A model generated the notes under the pieces. It had not been told where the DNA came from. It was given only the letters and a program-made list of their open reading frames with translations, and did not search any database. A stretch of DNA of 64,000 nucleotides from Leucaena leucocephala (taxonomy: Eukaryota > Streptophyta > Magnoliopsida > Fabales > Fabaceae): NCBI GenBank assembly GCA_037074615.1, contig CM073563.1, forward strand, positions 16,414,501 through 16,478,500. Reading direction: 5' to 3'. This document shows, in pieces, positions 43,780-56,473 of this stretch (within the stretch, counting starts at the first letter, position 1; each line of letters starts with the position of its first letter). Made by a program: the position numbers and the translations under genes.

Positions 43780-44340
43780 GTGGGCCCATTTGAATAAGAG
43801 TTTGAAAAAAGGTTTATGAAAAAAAAGACTTTTGGGCAGTTTTTAGAAAAAAGCTTATAGAGAAGAGCTTATGAAAAAAAAGTGGTTTTTGAAGAAATAA
43901 GTATTTGGATAGTTATTTCCAAAAATACTTCTATTATTGATAAATTATAAAAATATGTATAAATATTAAATATATAAGAGGGGAGAGATAAGAGATAAAA
44001 GAGAAAAGATAATGTAGATGAGAGATAGTGTAGAAAAGAAATGAGAGAAGAGAAATAGTGTAAAAAATAAAAGAGAGAGGGGAGAGGGTGTAGAAAAGAA
44101 ATGAGAGATGAGAGAGAGTGTAAAAAAAACTAGGGGTAATATAGTAATTGATTAGTCCATAAGCTCTTTTACTATTCCATAAGTTACTCTGACTATCTTA
44201 TCTTAAACTTTACCATAATTTAGTCTAAAAGCTATTTTGAATAAATATAACTGTTTATTTTAAATGTTTTCTAAACTTAAGTTTTGTTCAAACCTATATT
44301 TTAAAACTTAGGTTTAAAAAAAACCAAACACACACTGTTT
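43780..44340. mobile_element. MITE-like element, copy 2
   Basis: The better copy: begins near GGGCCCATTTGAATAAGAGT and ends in AAACCAAACACACACTG, terminal sequences typical of hAT-type MITEs (ATTTGAATaa... / ...CCAAACACAC). It has the same GAGA array and TAGTCCATAAGCTCTTTTAC block as copy 1. Confidence 0.5.
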
Positions 44341-44990
44341 TTTTTTTCAATTGACATTGTAAAACATTGATAAATTTTGTTTAATTTATTAAATTCAAAA
44401 ATTTCATATTAATTTTAGATATAGAATGTGGGATAAAATATAGGGAATTTTAGTAAGGGACAATTTAGCAATTTTAATTTTTTTTGTATTTAGTCCTTCT
44501 AAATAATTACAACTTTTATGATCCTTCCTAATAAATACTATTTATTATAGGTCTTTTATTCTAATTTTTTTCTTAATTTAAATACTATTTTATTTACAAA
44601 TTCTTGAGATTTATTACATGTCAATCAAAGTATTTTTCATACAAAATTCATCAAATTTTACATATTCATTTGAAAATATTCCTCCTAATTGTACAAATTA
44701 TTTTTACAAAAAACACATTTATAACTTTCTTTGTATATTTTAGAGTTAAGGAGTAAATATACCTTAAACTTTTTAAAATATGTACCTCTTACTATAAACT
44801 TTTGTTAGGTACAAAAATATACACATGAAAATTTTGAAAAGGGAGAAAAAATGTCACAACATTAAGAGTTTGTTTGATTGAAGACAATGACGTAAACGCT
44901 GATGTGGCTTAAAGGTCTGATAAAAAAATGTACAAATATGCCAATGAATTGTTTCTAAAAGTGTGTATGATGTTATACTTTAATATATTT
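44341..44990. other. AT-rich spacer
   Basis: No gene or element recognised. Confidence 0.3.
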
Positions 44991-45500
44991 TGATAATGAT
45001 AAATAATTTAAATAAAGTATTTTTAATTTCACTTTTTTTTGATAAATTTATCGATAATAACATTGATCAATAAACTCTTCGATAAATGAGAAATAAAATT
45101 GTGAAGCAAAAATGATTTCTGAAAGATATTTTTTGAAAACTTATTTTACAAGGTCCCTTATCGATAAAGACTTCAATAAATGACTTTAAATATAATGTAT
45201 AAAAAGTTTGATTCACTATATTTAAAATATAATTCTTGGAAGACTTATTCGATAAGATTGTTTATTGAAAAAGCCTTCGATAAATATAAAATTGACTCAT
45301 TTTGTGAAATCAGCTGATATAAAAAAAATTTATCGAGGTATCGATCGATAAATATATTTATTGATAAAGACTTCGATAAATATATTTATTAATAACTTTG
45401 TGAAAAAAAATTAAAATGTATTCATCGAAGTACTGATCGATAAATAGATTTATCGATAAGATATTCGATGATAAATGAAGTAAATCAATTTGTTTCTTTC
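44991..45500. repeat. Block rich in TATCGATAAA / TTCGATAAAT motifs (block 1)
   Basis: The palindrome-like motif TTATCGATAAA and relatives (TTCGATAAATA, GATCGATAAATA) recur about a dozen times, separated by 15-40 bases. The same motifs occur in the Sirevirus-like LTR (52140-52200 and 55480-55650) and at 63040-63440, so this is likely a decayed U3 of that LTR family or a related repeat. Confidence 0.5.
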
Positions 45501-45529
45501 TGTTAATGATAAATACTATTGAGAATGTA

Positions 45530-48500
45530 TGGCAAATTTGGCAAATTCTAGATTCTATCTTTTAAATTTGAAAATTCATTTCTCTTGATATACACATCCA
45601 AATGAGGCGTGTTACCTATACATTTAAAGATATGTATGTGTACTACGTGATTATAAATTTTCGTGAAATAATCCTTTCATTTTCTAGGTCAAACTGAAGT
45701 CCCCGCAAAATTATTTTAGGACCTACGTTTTAACCATTTCATCTTCTTTCTTAAATGTTCACAAACTAATCTAGCATTCATAAACCATCAAATAAGCTTA
45801 TCATATATTCATATACATCATGTACATATGTCATAATTATTTCATACATTTTTATTATATAAATAGACACCTTACATGGCATTTACATACATAGAAAATT
45901 CATAGCATATGCTAGGACCTCAATTACTTCACTTTCTTTCTTCCATTTTTTAGCTCTTCTCCATGCATACATTTTCATTCATGCTTGACCTAAATTGGTT
46001 GGTTGTGGGAGGGTGAGATTATAAGTAAATCTCAATAGAAAACCTTACCACTTAAATGTGCAAGATGGATGCTAATGCATGATATGTAATTTTATTAAAC
46101 TTTCTTTAATTAGTGACAGGCCATCATGCTATATAATTTGCATAAAAATGCATGGCCATGGAAACCATGTTATTCATAACACATTCAACATCATTTAACA
46201 TATTACAACATCATTCAAATATCATATACATGTCAACAAATAAGCATACCACATCAAGCACATAAAGAGGTAAGTCCACTACCTTGCACTTGAGTTTTTC
46301 TCTTGTTCTTTTGTACTTGCTCCCCAAGCTTTCCAACCATGAAGCCTTTCGGTCAATCACTTTCCAACATCTTTTTGAATGTTTCAAGGTCCTAAATACA
46401 TTCATATTCATCACATAATTCATTAGGACCATGAACTCCAACAATGTTCAATACTATCTTTGATAAACTCTTTACTAACATAACTTTTTATAGTTTTTAC
46501 TAATTGACTTGGTCTTTAAACTAATTGATGTCTTGACTTTACCTTACACAATTTCATTTTTTAAATCCATTTATGAGCTTAGAATCATGAAATTCTAGCT
46601 CCTATGCATTGTTCAGTACAGAATTGCATAACACCCTCTTTTCTTTCAAAAATTCTCATTTTGATTCTAATGCTTCCTATACTTGTATCTCCACTTTATC
46701 CCACACAACTTTTCATTTTAAAATCATTGGAAGAATAAAAATGGTAAAATTTTACTCACTGTTCATACGAGTGAACGGTAATAGAGAAGAATTCCAAGAA
46801 CTATAACTTGAAATTCTAATACTTTTAAGGTTCAAAACCTATCCAATCCTATACAAAATCAGCATATAAATTCAATGGAAGCATTAGATCATTAAAATTT
46901 CATTTTCTTCTATCATGAACAGTACATAACAAAATGTCACAACCTTGGTAAAGTCAAGAATATCAACTTGATTCAACAACCAATCACCTAATTAGCTTGT
47001 TTAAGCTTCAATCACATAACTCTAACTTTAATTTCTTCTTTCTCCTTTCATCCAAGGTTTTGGACAGCACATACACCTTAGAGAAAACTCAACTTTATTC
47101 TATGAAAACCCTAAGTTCAAGCCCCCAAATTAAAGAAAAATAAGCTTGGATAGATTGCTTACCTTTATTCTCTAGCTTGCTTGAACTTTGGACCTTGACT
47201 TCTTCTTTGTCTTGGCTTGAGTTTCCATTTTGACATTGCTTTCCTAAGGATTCTTGCTTCACATTTTGAGCAAAAATAGTGGGGGTATTTATAGAAAATC
47301 TCATGGAAAATGAATTGTCAATATCACTTTGTGCACTATTTGATCTAATGGCTCATAATTGCTCTTACATTAAACTTGCCCACTAAGCCAATTTGAGATA
47401 AGATCACATGATAAAAATCATCTCTTCCCCTTTCCTTGTATGCCATGTGTAAAGTCTTCATAGGTCCCACCATATGTAACCCTATTTCTTTATTTCTTTT
47501 TCTTTTCTTTTTCAAAAATTCATAAATGATTCATTATTGGACTTGGGCTTCAAGACAACTTTTGGGACTTATTGGGCTGCCCTAGGACGAAACATTGGTC
47601 TGCCCTAGGCCTTCCTTGGGTCCAATAGCTAATTGGCACAAATCCCAAGGCACTTTCCTTATACTAATATCCTTAAATTATCCTGATTTTGAAATAAATG
47701 TTTTACACCTCTTTTAATTGTTATAATAATTTTAGAAATTTATTCTAATATAAAATAAATCCCCTGCAAAGTCTCATAATTTTTTGAGACCCAGAGGTCC
47801 TAATAAAAATTCTCTATATTTCCTCAAGACCCTTTATCGATGTTCGATTTCACTTTAATTTCTCAAAGGGCATTATCGTCTTTTCACACATCATAAGAGT
47901 TTTCCCTAACTATGGTCAACTATTCTGGGAACTCTCCTTGACTGTCTAACCTTAGTCAAATGATCAAAATGCCCTTCGTCTAACTTTGACTCAATGACAC
48001 AACGCAGTGGCATACTCAGTGGCATTTTCATAATTTTACATTTTCTCCGGTCTTTATTATCCCTAGCCCACATACTTATCTAAAATTATTATTGGGTTTA
48101 TAAGGTACCATTTTGGGCCCTCTATATGATGCACTATCTTCATGGGCTAAATTCCCTAGAAATTCCCCCGAAATATATTTATCAGATATTTTAATTCACT
48201 GTAAATTTCATAATAAATTCAACAAAACTCCTTTTTTAGTTCTGTCAGTTTTATAAATTCTTATATTAATTATAAGAATTTTGTACCAAATTTTATCTAA
48301 TTCTAAGGTCCAGAGGATATTGTATTAATTTTCCTTTCTTCATAAGTTAATATAAATTTTTCGGGATCTCAAATCAAAATTCTGTGTTGCGTCAAACTGA
48401 TGAGAATAATTTTCTCTATTTACTAGAAAAATTTGAGACTAATATGATTCTATACATTTTTGAGCCTTTTCTGGCTTAACTTTTAATAATTACCATTTTA

Positions 48501-48738
48501 CCTTGAACTTTTGAAAATTAAACTTTAGGCCTCAACTTTTCATAATTACACTTAATGGCTTAAAGTTTATTTCTACTTTTATTTTTACACCATAGAACTT
48601 TTAGACTTATCAATTTAGTCCCTCATCTTTATACCTTTGTCTAATCATTATTTTTCCTTTTTATTCATCATCACAATCCTTTCCAAACCTTTTTCTACTA
48701 TCAGTATTATACATATAGGGAAAAAATAGGATATGATA
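45530..48738 (-). mobile_element. LTR-G3: LTR of the G family, truncated at its left end
   Basis: The right end is ...GGATATGATA (the family's TGTCATATC start in reverse, with one change) at 48738. It aligns with LTR-G2 throughout: the GATTGCTTACCTTTA block, TATTTATAG (47286-47293) and a matching GTAAGC donor (reverse complement at 47157-47162). The left end is lost: alignment stops at about 45530, some 330 bp short of the expected GGATGTTACA. No TSD; no internal domain. Confidence 0.75.
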
Positions 48739-48779
48739 TTTTTCACGACATATCAACTAACCATAGTTGTTGTCATAGT

Positions 48780-49427
48780 TTGAAGCCTAACAAATTTTTC
48801 TCAAGTAGCTTCATCAATGAATTGATACTTGCTACATGGAGAAGGATGAAACTGACCATCTTTGTCCTGTAAATGCACATATTGACGAGCTATATGTGCC
48901 TTGAATGCCCTCCAATGCTCATCACCATAAGACAACATCTTCTTCAAGACTTCATTCTGGGGAACATCGTAAGTAAGTTGTAATAATTTTCATTGAAAGC
49001 AGAGTTATCAACAAATAGTTGTATTTTTTGGTATTGGTCTGCATACAATATACAATAGTCAATTTTATACCCAGATAGAGTCCCAAATTTGATTCTTCAC
49101 GCGATTATCAACAGCATCCCAAGTATGTATAGTGATGTTAATCTTATTACATGCTAGTAGGCTGACATTACTCATGTACTTTGTCCTGTGTTCACTAATT
49201 GGGTTCTAACGTGTGTCAAACTCAATCGGTAGTAATTTCCCTTCCTTCCTATCTTTTGAAATATCTTTCAATCGCCTCGCACTTTTGCCCCTCCTTTGCT
49301 TAGAGTCGCTTAGAGCATCGCTAGCCTCATTTTGATTACCATTACCCTCCATATTCCTATATACACAGTAACAAAAATAAACATAATAAACAGAGAAGAA
49401 CGACTGACCATAGTGAAAGAAGTGCAA
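48780..49427 (-). pseudogene. CACTA-associated transposase remnant (Ptta/En/Spm-type)
   Basis: Exon 1 (from ATG near 49349): MEGNGNQNEASDALSDSKQ, then RRGKSARRLKDISKDRKEGK and LLPIEFDTR, a stop, PISEHRTKYMSNVSLLACNK and TWDAVDNRVKNQIWDSIW. After an interruption with splice-like borders, 48975-48790 gives DVPQNEVLKKMLSYGDEHW, CSKYQFIDEAT, a stop, and EKFVRLQTM. This is the arrangement of the plant Ptta/En/Spm accessory protein. Two in-frame stops make it inactive. Confidence 0.55.
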
Positions 49428-49699
49428 GCATTTATAGCAGAAAACTACAAAACCTATATTAAACGAACATGTAAAAGGTGAAGCATATACATGAGAAAAT
49501 AAGTGTCCATAACATGTACACGGTAAAGCCCAATGAGAGCAAGAATAGAGAAGAATGACTTACCATAGCGAAGCCTGACAAAAACCACAGAGCACGATGA
49601 CTGGCGTAATGATAGACGACGTAAAAAATAAAACTAAATACAACCTTAGAAATGAGAAATGAAGAGACGCACCAATGGGTGGGCTTATATAAAAGGTAC

Positions 49700-49915
49700 T
49701 TTTATTAAGATTTTTTACACCGGTTCATATTTAAATCCGGTACAAAATCATATTTTGAATATGAAACGACTAATATTTTGAATTTTAAAAGACTTTGTAC
49801 ACCAGATAACTTTTAAATTCGGTGTAAAAAAGGTTTCTTAGATCACTTTTTACATCGGTTAACATGTACAACCGGTGTAAAAAAGGTGACCTTAAGATTT
49901 TTACATCTAAAAAAT
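49700..49915. repeat. CACTA subterminal repeat cluster
   Basis: Three inverted pairs in about 200 bp: TTTTTACACCGGTTC/ATCCGGTACAAAA, GTACACCAGATAAC/TTCGGTGTAAAAA and TTTTTACATCGGTTAAC/ACAACCGGTGTAAAAAA. Such motifs bind the TNPA-type protein in En/Spm. Confidence 0.6.
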
Positions 49916-49925
49916 CTCTATCACT

Positions 49926-50190
49926 CTACCCATACCGTGCTTTCACACTTACCAATCTTAATACCGTATTCAACAGATTGTATTTTTTACACCCTGGGTA
50001 TAGAGGTTTTTCTACATCATTGCACATAGTACCATATGCATGTGACCGCATAAAAGAATATTCTCTAATATCACGAATAATGTCTTCTACCCGATCATCA
50101 GTATCCATGTCATCATCAAAGGCCTATTCCAACTATTTAGATACACTCGACCTTTCTATATTTTCACCATGCCATACCCATACCGTGTAA
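49926..50190 (-). pseudogene. TNP2-like CACTA transposase N-terminal fragment
   Basis: The minus strand reads YTVWVWHGE (about 50190-50165), then after two stops DDRVEDIIRDIREYSF and PLYPGCKKYNLLNTVLRLVS with VKARYG. These match the conserved N-terminal part of TNP2-type transposases (WhHGE ... mI.D ... PLYPGC.kfs.L..v..L..lKa). The DDE core is absent; the frame runs into subterminal repeats. Confidence 0.65.
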
Positions 50191-50209
50191 CTCTTACAAA
50201 ACCTATCAC

Positions 50210-51100
50210 AAATTAGATAAGGGTACATATCTGCAGGACTTTATTTCCTCTCATTCAAACAACTCACATAAGGACAATAAAACCTTCATTCAAATAACTC
50301 ACACAAGGACAATAAAACCTTCCATTGACATCATCACCATTTTATTTAACAAAATCCAAAAACTCCTTCACCCCCTCAATATATTCAACACTTATTCGTT
50401 TAGCATTTATTCAACTATGATCCATATTTATGGAAGACTAAAAGACTAAGAAAATAGAAAATAAGAAAACCTAGCTTACAGCTAATTATGGGAGAGAATA
50501 TACTATGCACAAGTGGAAGAACTCACCAAATAAAATAAGTAAATGACAGTAATGAATTTAGCACAAATAACGGCCAAATATACTTCCAATAATGCATAAA
50601 TCTTCAGTTCTCAAGAAAAGGAGTTCAAAACAAAACTCACCGGTTATGAAGGGTCGAGAGGACTTAAATACGCGAACAAGTGAAAATGACAGATGGGAAT
50701 CGTGAAGGGGCTTTTGATTAAATTAAAATGTATTTCATAAGCAAATCTACACTGGATAAAATGCAACACCGATGTAGAGATAACTTTTTTCTAAACTGGA
50801 CATTATATTCTGCACCAGTCACTTTTAGACTGGTGTAAAATATTATAAATTGAACAACTCTATATTGGATGAAGTAGAAGAGCGGTATAGAAATAACTTG
50901 TTCTAAATCGGTCATTATATTCTACACCTGACATTGACTTGTCCGATTTCAATTTGTTGCATTTTTTTGGAAAATAAAAGAACATGTCATGAGAACAAGA
51001 AACTTCATTTATTCAGCTTTACTAATAACTTTACATCAAAAGTATGAAATTTTCAAATACAATATCTATCAGAATATATAATATATTCTCTCTTTTTGTC
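50210..51100. other. CACTA internal non-coding DNA with more subterminal-type motifs
   Basis: Holds inverted motifs around 50745-50935 (CTACACTGG/..., GCACCAGTCAC/GACTGGTGTAAAAT). No coding sequence recognised. Confidence 0.35.
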
Positions 51101-51149
51101 ATTAAGTACAAAAAAAAGATATGAGAGGCTGATAAAGGTTATAGGCTTT

Positions 51150-51582
51150 CACTCCTCATCAAACTCAGAGGTCTGAGATTCATCAGAGTCGGTAGGATCA
51201 ATAAGATGATACAAGCTATTATTATGTTGATGGCAGTGAACTTCTGAGCGAAAAACTCTAAAACTGTCTTTTAGTTTTGTCTGAGATAGTTCTTCCACTG
51301 AGTCCTCCAGGCATTGAAGCACATGATGAGTTCCTCAAAGTGCTCCATCGGAGTGACAACCGAGAGAGAAGGAGAAGGAACTACAGGATGAGGGTCAAGA
51401 TGTTTGTCTTCAAAATCGTCTTTGTTTCTTTTGTGCGGTAGAGAAGGAGGTGTGCGTGAGGAATAAGCTATTGGAGTGTTCAGAGATAAGAAAATAAAAT
51501 AAAATAGAGATAAAGTGATGAGACGAAAAGTACTGATCATAGGAATGGTATACATATGGTTAAGGAATAAGAATGGTTTCAA
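51150..51582 (-). CDS. Hypothetical ORF in the CACTA region
   Basis: A minus-strand frame of 103 codons (51582-51271). It starts with a hydrophobic stretch (PMISTFRLITLSLFYFIFLS) like a signal or membrane segment, followed by a Pro/Ser-rich part and PMEHFEELIMCFNAW. After the stop, related protein-like sequence continues (EFFAQKFTAINIIIACIILL, TDSDESQTSEFDEE) in frame. I do not recognise it. It is flanked by CACTA subterminal motifs, so it may be an accessory ORF or a captured host fragment. Confidence 0.25.
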
Positions 51583-52082
51583 AAAAGAATATTGAAGAAT
51601 GCAATTGGCCTTCTATCATAATGAGTACAAACATTAGGAACCAAAAAAGTGAAATAAATGGCTTGAGAAGGTATATAGAAAAGAAGCGAGAAAATATAGA
51701 TAAGAAATTGAAGAGTCAGAATATAAAGTATATTTAACATTGGTTATATATCTTTTACACCAGTTCAATTTAAATCCGGTGTAAATATTCATCTTATTTA
51801 TAAAAATGCCACCTGTCATTTGTTCTAAAGCTTCTATGCAAGGTCTGAAGAAGTTATAAAGAAAGAAGTGGGAAATTATAGATAAAAAACTGAAGAGTTA
51901 GAATATGATATAGCTAATATACACCTATTGATATTAGTATCTAGCATAGTAATTATAGTTTATACCAGTTACATGTACATCTAGTGTAACTATTTCATCT
52001 TATTTATAAAAAGGCCACAACTCATAGTTTTTAAATCATCTCTGCAAGGACCAATTTAAAAATGGGGCTTTAAAAAGTATAT

Positions 52083-52201
52083 GTTGTACCAGAGGAAAAA
52101 AGATTAAACATCTAGAAAGTTTGAAAGTTTGTTCTTTAGGCATTTATTGATAAGCTATTCGATAAACATATTTATTGAAGAAAACTTCGATAAATGTTGC
52201 T
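52083..52201 (+). mobile_element. Sirevirus-like Copia 5' LTR, part 1 (left of LTR-G4)
   Basis: Short stretch with TTATTGATAAGCTATTCGAT and CTTCGATAAATG that is continued after LTR-G4 at 55401. The exact LTR start is not resolved; TGTTGTACC at 52083 is one candidate. Confidence 0.45.
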
Positions 52202-55200
52202 TGTCACATCCTTACTTTTAACCTTAATTATACTCCATTAGAAGTTATTGGAACCAATTACATGATTATTTGCTTTGGAAACATTCATTTCCAAAAGAAT
52301 TACTCTCGGGAACTGTTTACTATTACTGTTCATTTAGTAATTCCAGAACATGTACCCTACTTTGAAAATTCATAATTAATTGTAGAAAAATTTGAAATAA
52401 TGTGTTTCCAATTTATAATGAAAGCTATTTCATATATATTTGAGGTAAAAATATAAAACTGATGTTTTCTTGTCCAAATGAAATCAATTTATTAGTTAAA
52501 CTTCACTATTCATTTGGTAAAATCTGGAAGTTCAAGTTTCTTTGTCTTAACTTCAAAAATTCATTTCTCTTTGGTTACTTATCCAAATGAACCGTGTTTC
52601 CTATGGATTTGAATCTCTATACGTCCTATTTAAGATCATACAATTGCATAGAAAAACTTGTTCATTTGATATATGAAATCATTGCGTGAACGTCACTACC
52701 TCTCAACACTAGTTTTATCTCAATTCCAGATCTTACTTTCAACTTTGGAAAATCATAACAATTCGGATAATTATCCAAATGAGGTGTTCTTGGTGTTTAT
52801 TTAAATCTCTGTATCTTAAATTTTCTCATGCCAAATTTCAGACTAAAACTCATTAATTTAAGCATAAAAAACATTGTCATATCACCATAGCGTCAGAACA
52901 GGGTTATAAAAACATACACCATGCATACTAGCATATCATCCTATAGTGTCATGTAAGTCATGTAGCTTATTATACAACTTAATCATCAAAATTTACTCTC
53001 CTTGAGATGATCCAGCACCTAAAACATAGTTATGCATGTGGAAGGAATGATTTTTCATGAAAGTCCCAATAGCAAGTTACACAAACTATAATATCATACA
53101 TGAATAATTGGATGCTTAACATGTTATCATGAGATACTTCATAATGGTACATAAGTAAACTGTAACATTCATATTGTCATGACATAACTTGCAAGGAGTT
53201 GCAATAATTCATAATTCATCATAACATGATGACATAAACTCAAGCTCAACCAAACACCATACTCAACATGCAAGCAAACAATTAAGTAAGCATAGAATAT
53301 AGTTAGGTATCCTTGCTACCTCTTAGCTATCTTGGTCAAGACCTTCTTGGGATGATTTTCTTCCTTAACAAATGTCAAAACCTAGCCATTACAAAATAAT
53401 ATCAAGTTACAACTCAACTTGGCCACAAAACCAAGACTAGGTTTTCACTAGCTCCCTTTCTTTCTCTACTTTATGTTTCTTACTTCCATCTTTCCAAAAT
53501 AAATTCTCATGTTTTATTTACACATAATTTTTCATTTAGAATCCAAATATGAAACTAGAATTTCCAAAATAAAAAAACTTTAGTTGCTACAGTACCAAAC
53601 CAAAATGAAGCCCTTGATTCCCAAAAATTCACATTTTGATTCCAATGCTTCCAATACTTATTCTCCTACTTTATCCCCACACAATTTTCCATTTTAAACT
53701 CATTGGAAGCATCAAAATCATGAAATTCCATCATATGAATAGTGTCACACACAGTACCAGCAAGAACACAAAATCCTAAATTTAAACATGAATTCCCAAG
53801 CTTATACCACTTGATTCTAGCTTGTTTAAGCTTGTCTAAACTATCCATAACATAAAACTCATATTTTAACCATATATGAGAAGCACTTACAGAAGCAACC
53901 ATAAGGAAAATATAGCACAAAAACCCCTTAAAACCATGAGCTAACTTACTAGAACAAAGCTCAAGATCAAGGGAGATGATTACCTTGCTTGTTACTTCAC
54001 TTTGGTTGCTTCTTTCTTGGTTTAATAGAAATTTTGCAAGATTTTCCCTATGGTTCACCATTCATACTGAAGTGATCTGAATAGGGGGTATTTATAGAGA
54101 ATTTTGTGTTGAAATGGATTGCCAAGATTGATTTGGTTACTATTTGATCTAAGGGCTTACATTTAATCTTGGATTTAACTTTTTTGAAAAATAATAATTA
54201 TGACATCATGTGGGACAGCTCATGGGACACCTAATAGGGGTATGTGGCTTGATTCCCATGTGAGGAAGCTTCTAGAAAAATTTTAGTCCAATCCAGTACC
54301 GATCGGAGGAGTTTCATAACAACCGGACTGTGTTCTGTTCCTAATTTTTTATAATATACCAGGATATGTGTTCTATCCTAAAAATCAATATCTAGGCCTA
54401 TCATACCATTGAAAATATTAGACTGAGTATTTATCTGCCATCCATCCCTTGAAAAATGACCAAAATACCTTTAGTATCATTTCTTGCACTGTACTAGCCA
54501 TAGGGGCGTAATTGTCATTTTACCCCTCTTTACATTGCCTCAGGGCATATACTAGCTCTAACTAATCATATTTATACTATGTTACACAGTTTTGGCCTAT
54601 CCAGAATGACCAAAATGACCTCCATCCATCACTGGTACAGTATGGGCATCTAGGGGCATTTTCGTAATTTCTCACTTTTCCTGGACTGCTCTGGTCTCTG
54701 GCCCACTTAACTGTCCAGTCACCTTAATGGGCTTATGATGGTGCCATTTGGGCCTTGATATGGGCTCATTGCCTGTATTGCCTTTATGGCCCAGTTCACA
54801 ATATAACTCTCCCGATCATATTTATCGGGTATTTTATTTCACTATAAACTCCCGTATAGATTCTACAGGATTCCTTTTCTGACACTATTAATTTTATAAA
54901 TTATTATATTAAATATATAAATTTCTTGTAAGGTCTCATCTGATTCTGAGATCTAAAAAATACTATAATAATTCCTTATGACTTCAGGAATTTATATAAA
55001 CTAATCGGGACCTCAAATCAAAATTCTGTGCTGCGTTAAACTGACTAGAATATATTTGTCTATCTACTGGTAAAATTTGGGTCTAATATGATTTCAGGCA
55101 TTTTTGGCCTGTTTTGGCTCAACTTTTCCATATTTACATTTAGGTCCCTCAACTTTTGAATAATTGCACTTTAGTCCCTGAACTTTTCATTAATTGCATT

Positions 55201-55395
55201 TAGGTCCCTCCTTTTTCTTCTACTTTCATTTTTTGCCTTCAAGCTTTTCTAATTTGCATTTAGGTCCCTATTCTTTCCTTAGTTATTAATCCTTCTATTT
55301 CCTTTCTCAATCTGATACATTTTATTCTAAGAATCTTATATCCATTGCAGATAAACTATGTACACATATCAGATAAGAAAATTGAAGATATGACA
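52202..55395 (-). mobile_element. LTR-G4: solo LTR (3194 bp) inside the Sirevirus-like LTR
   Basis: Plus-strand ends TGTCACATCC...AGATATGACA, flanked by the perfect 5-bp TSD TTGCT (52197-52201 and 55396-55400). A TATA box (TATTTATA on plus) is at 54089-54096 and a donor-like GTAATC (reverse complement) at 53978-53983, in the block equivalent to the GTAAGC donor of the other copies. No internal domain. Confidence 0.88.
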
Positions 55396-55400
55396 TTGCT

Positions 55401-56416
55401 ATTGTGAAATATTTTGAAATAAAGTTTGAACTATAGATAGATATGAATATGAATGGCTATGCTATAAAAATGATATTTTTTGAAGAGCTATTCAATAAGG
55501 CTGTTTATCCAAGTACTATTCGATAAATTTAAAATTGTTTCAATGCAATTCATGTAAGATTTATTGAAGTCATTTTTGATAAGGCATATTTTCGATTAAC
55601 ACTTTGATAAATTCAACTGATCTTTGAAAAAATTTTCAAACTAGACTTCGACAAAATTTGGGGTTTCAATCTAAATCATTTGGAATTAATTGTTATGTGC
55701 TCAAACTATTTTTCTAGATCATTTATAGGAAGAAACAATATCAAATGAAGAGATTAATCAAAAAGCAAGATATGTCAAAATAGATATGTCAGCATCCAAT
55801 GGCTATATTCTTCAATGGCTATCTAATGGATTTATGAAGAACTTGTCTATAAAAGAAGGCGGAGAGAAAAATGTTGAAGGGAAGAAAAGAGACAAAAGAA
55901 ATGCACACTTATACAATACAATCATAAACAATCTTTTTCATTGATATAATGATTGTAACTTTGTTTCACTCTATTTCTCATAATCTAAATAGAGCATGCT
56001 TTATTCTTTGAGAGAAAGAAGCTTAGAGAGTATGCACTTCAGTGTTTAGCATAATCAAGAGATCTTTGTAAATTTTTATTCTTTTACTGAGATACTCCAG
56101 AGTGGGTTATCACCTTCTGGGTTATAAGGGGAATGAGAGGGAATCTCACGATTGATGTACTGAGGCACCAAGAGGCCAGATAATCTTAGAGGATAATGGA
56201 ATGCTCAGAGGAGCTTGGAAGACTGGATGTAAGCTAAATAGTTAAGCTAAACCAATATAAATTATCAGTGTGCAACATCCTACTTATCTTCTTTCTTCTT
56301 TTTTCTACAATCAATGATATCTTTCTAAATTTAATCTTTTGATTTCATTTAACGTTTTAAAATTTTAAAATTACCCAATTCACCCCCTCTTGGGGTGAAA
56401 CAACCATTATAAAATT
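55401..56416 (+). mobile_element. Sirevirus-like Copia 5' LTR, part 2
   Basis: Continues the LTR after LTR-G4: first a TTCGATAAAT-rich U3, then a TATA box (TATAAAAG, 55848-55855), then an R/U5 with GGATGTAAGCTAAATAGTTA and CAATTCACCCCCTCTTGGGG, blocks I know from the 3' part of plant Sirevirus LTRs. The PBS remnant follows at 56417. Confidence 0.65.
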
Positions 56417-56433
56417 TTCATATCAGATAAGGT
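56417..56433 (+). promoter_or_regulatory. Sirevirus-like PBS remnant
   Basis: TTTCATATCAGATAAGG stands where copia elements have TTGGTATCAGAGCAAGG; the core TATCAGA is kept and four or five bases have changed. It places the LTR/internal junction. Confidence 0.55.
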
Positions 56434-56473
56434 CACTTGTTTAAAGAATCTATCGATCTTGAGTGCAAAGATC

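Larger units (their letters stand above)
48739..52082 (-). mobile_element. CACTA (En/Spm) transposon region, rearranged
   Basis: Contains two coding remnants typical of plant CACTA elements on the minus strand (48780-49427, 49926-50190) and at least six copies of an inverted motif of the form TTTACACCGGTT..AACCGGTGTAAA (49710-49900, 50745-50935, 51745-51790, 51955-51995), the usual look of CACTA subterminal repeats. The terminal CACTA...TAGTG ends and 3-bp TSD were not found. More than one element may be merged here. Confidence 0.6.

Noticed and set aside
47095..47304. Gene at 47.1-47.3 kb
   Set aside because: It overlaps the TATA and leader block of LTR-G3.
53666..54061. 131-codon minus-strand ORF as a gene
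   Set aside because: It lies in the R/U5-like part of LTR-G4; comparable frames are not conserved in the other copies.
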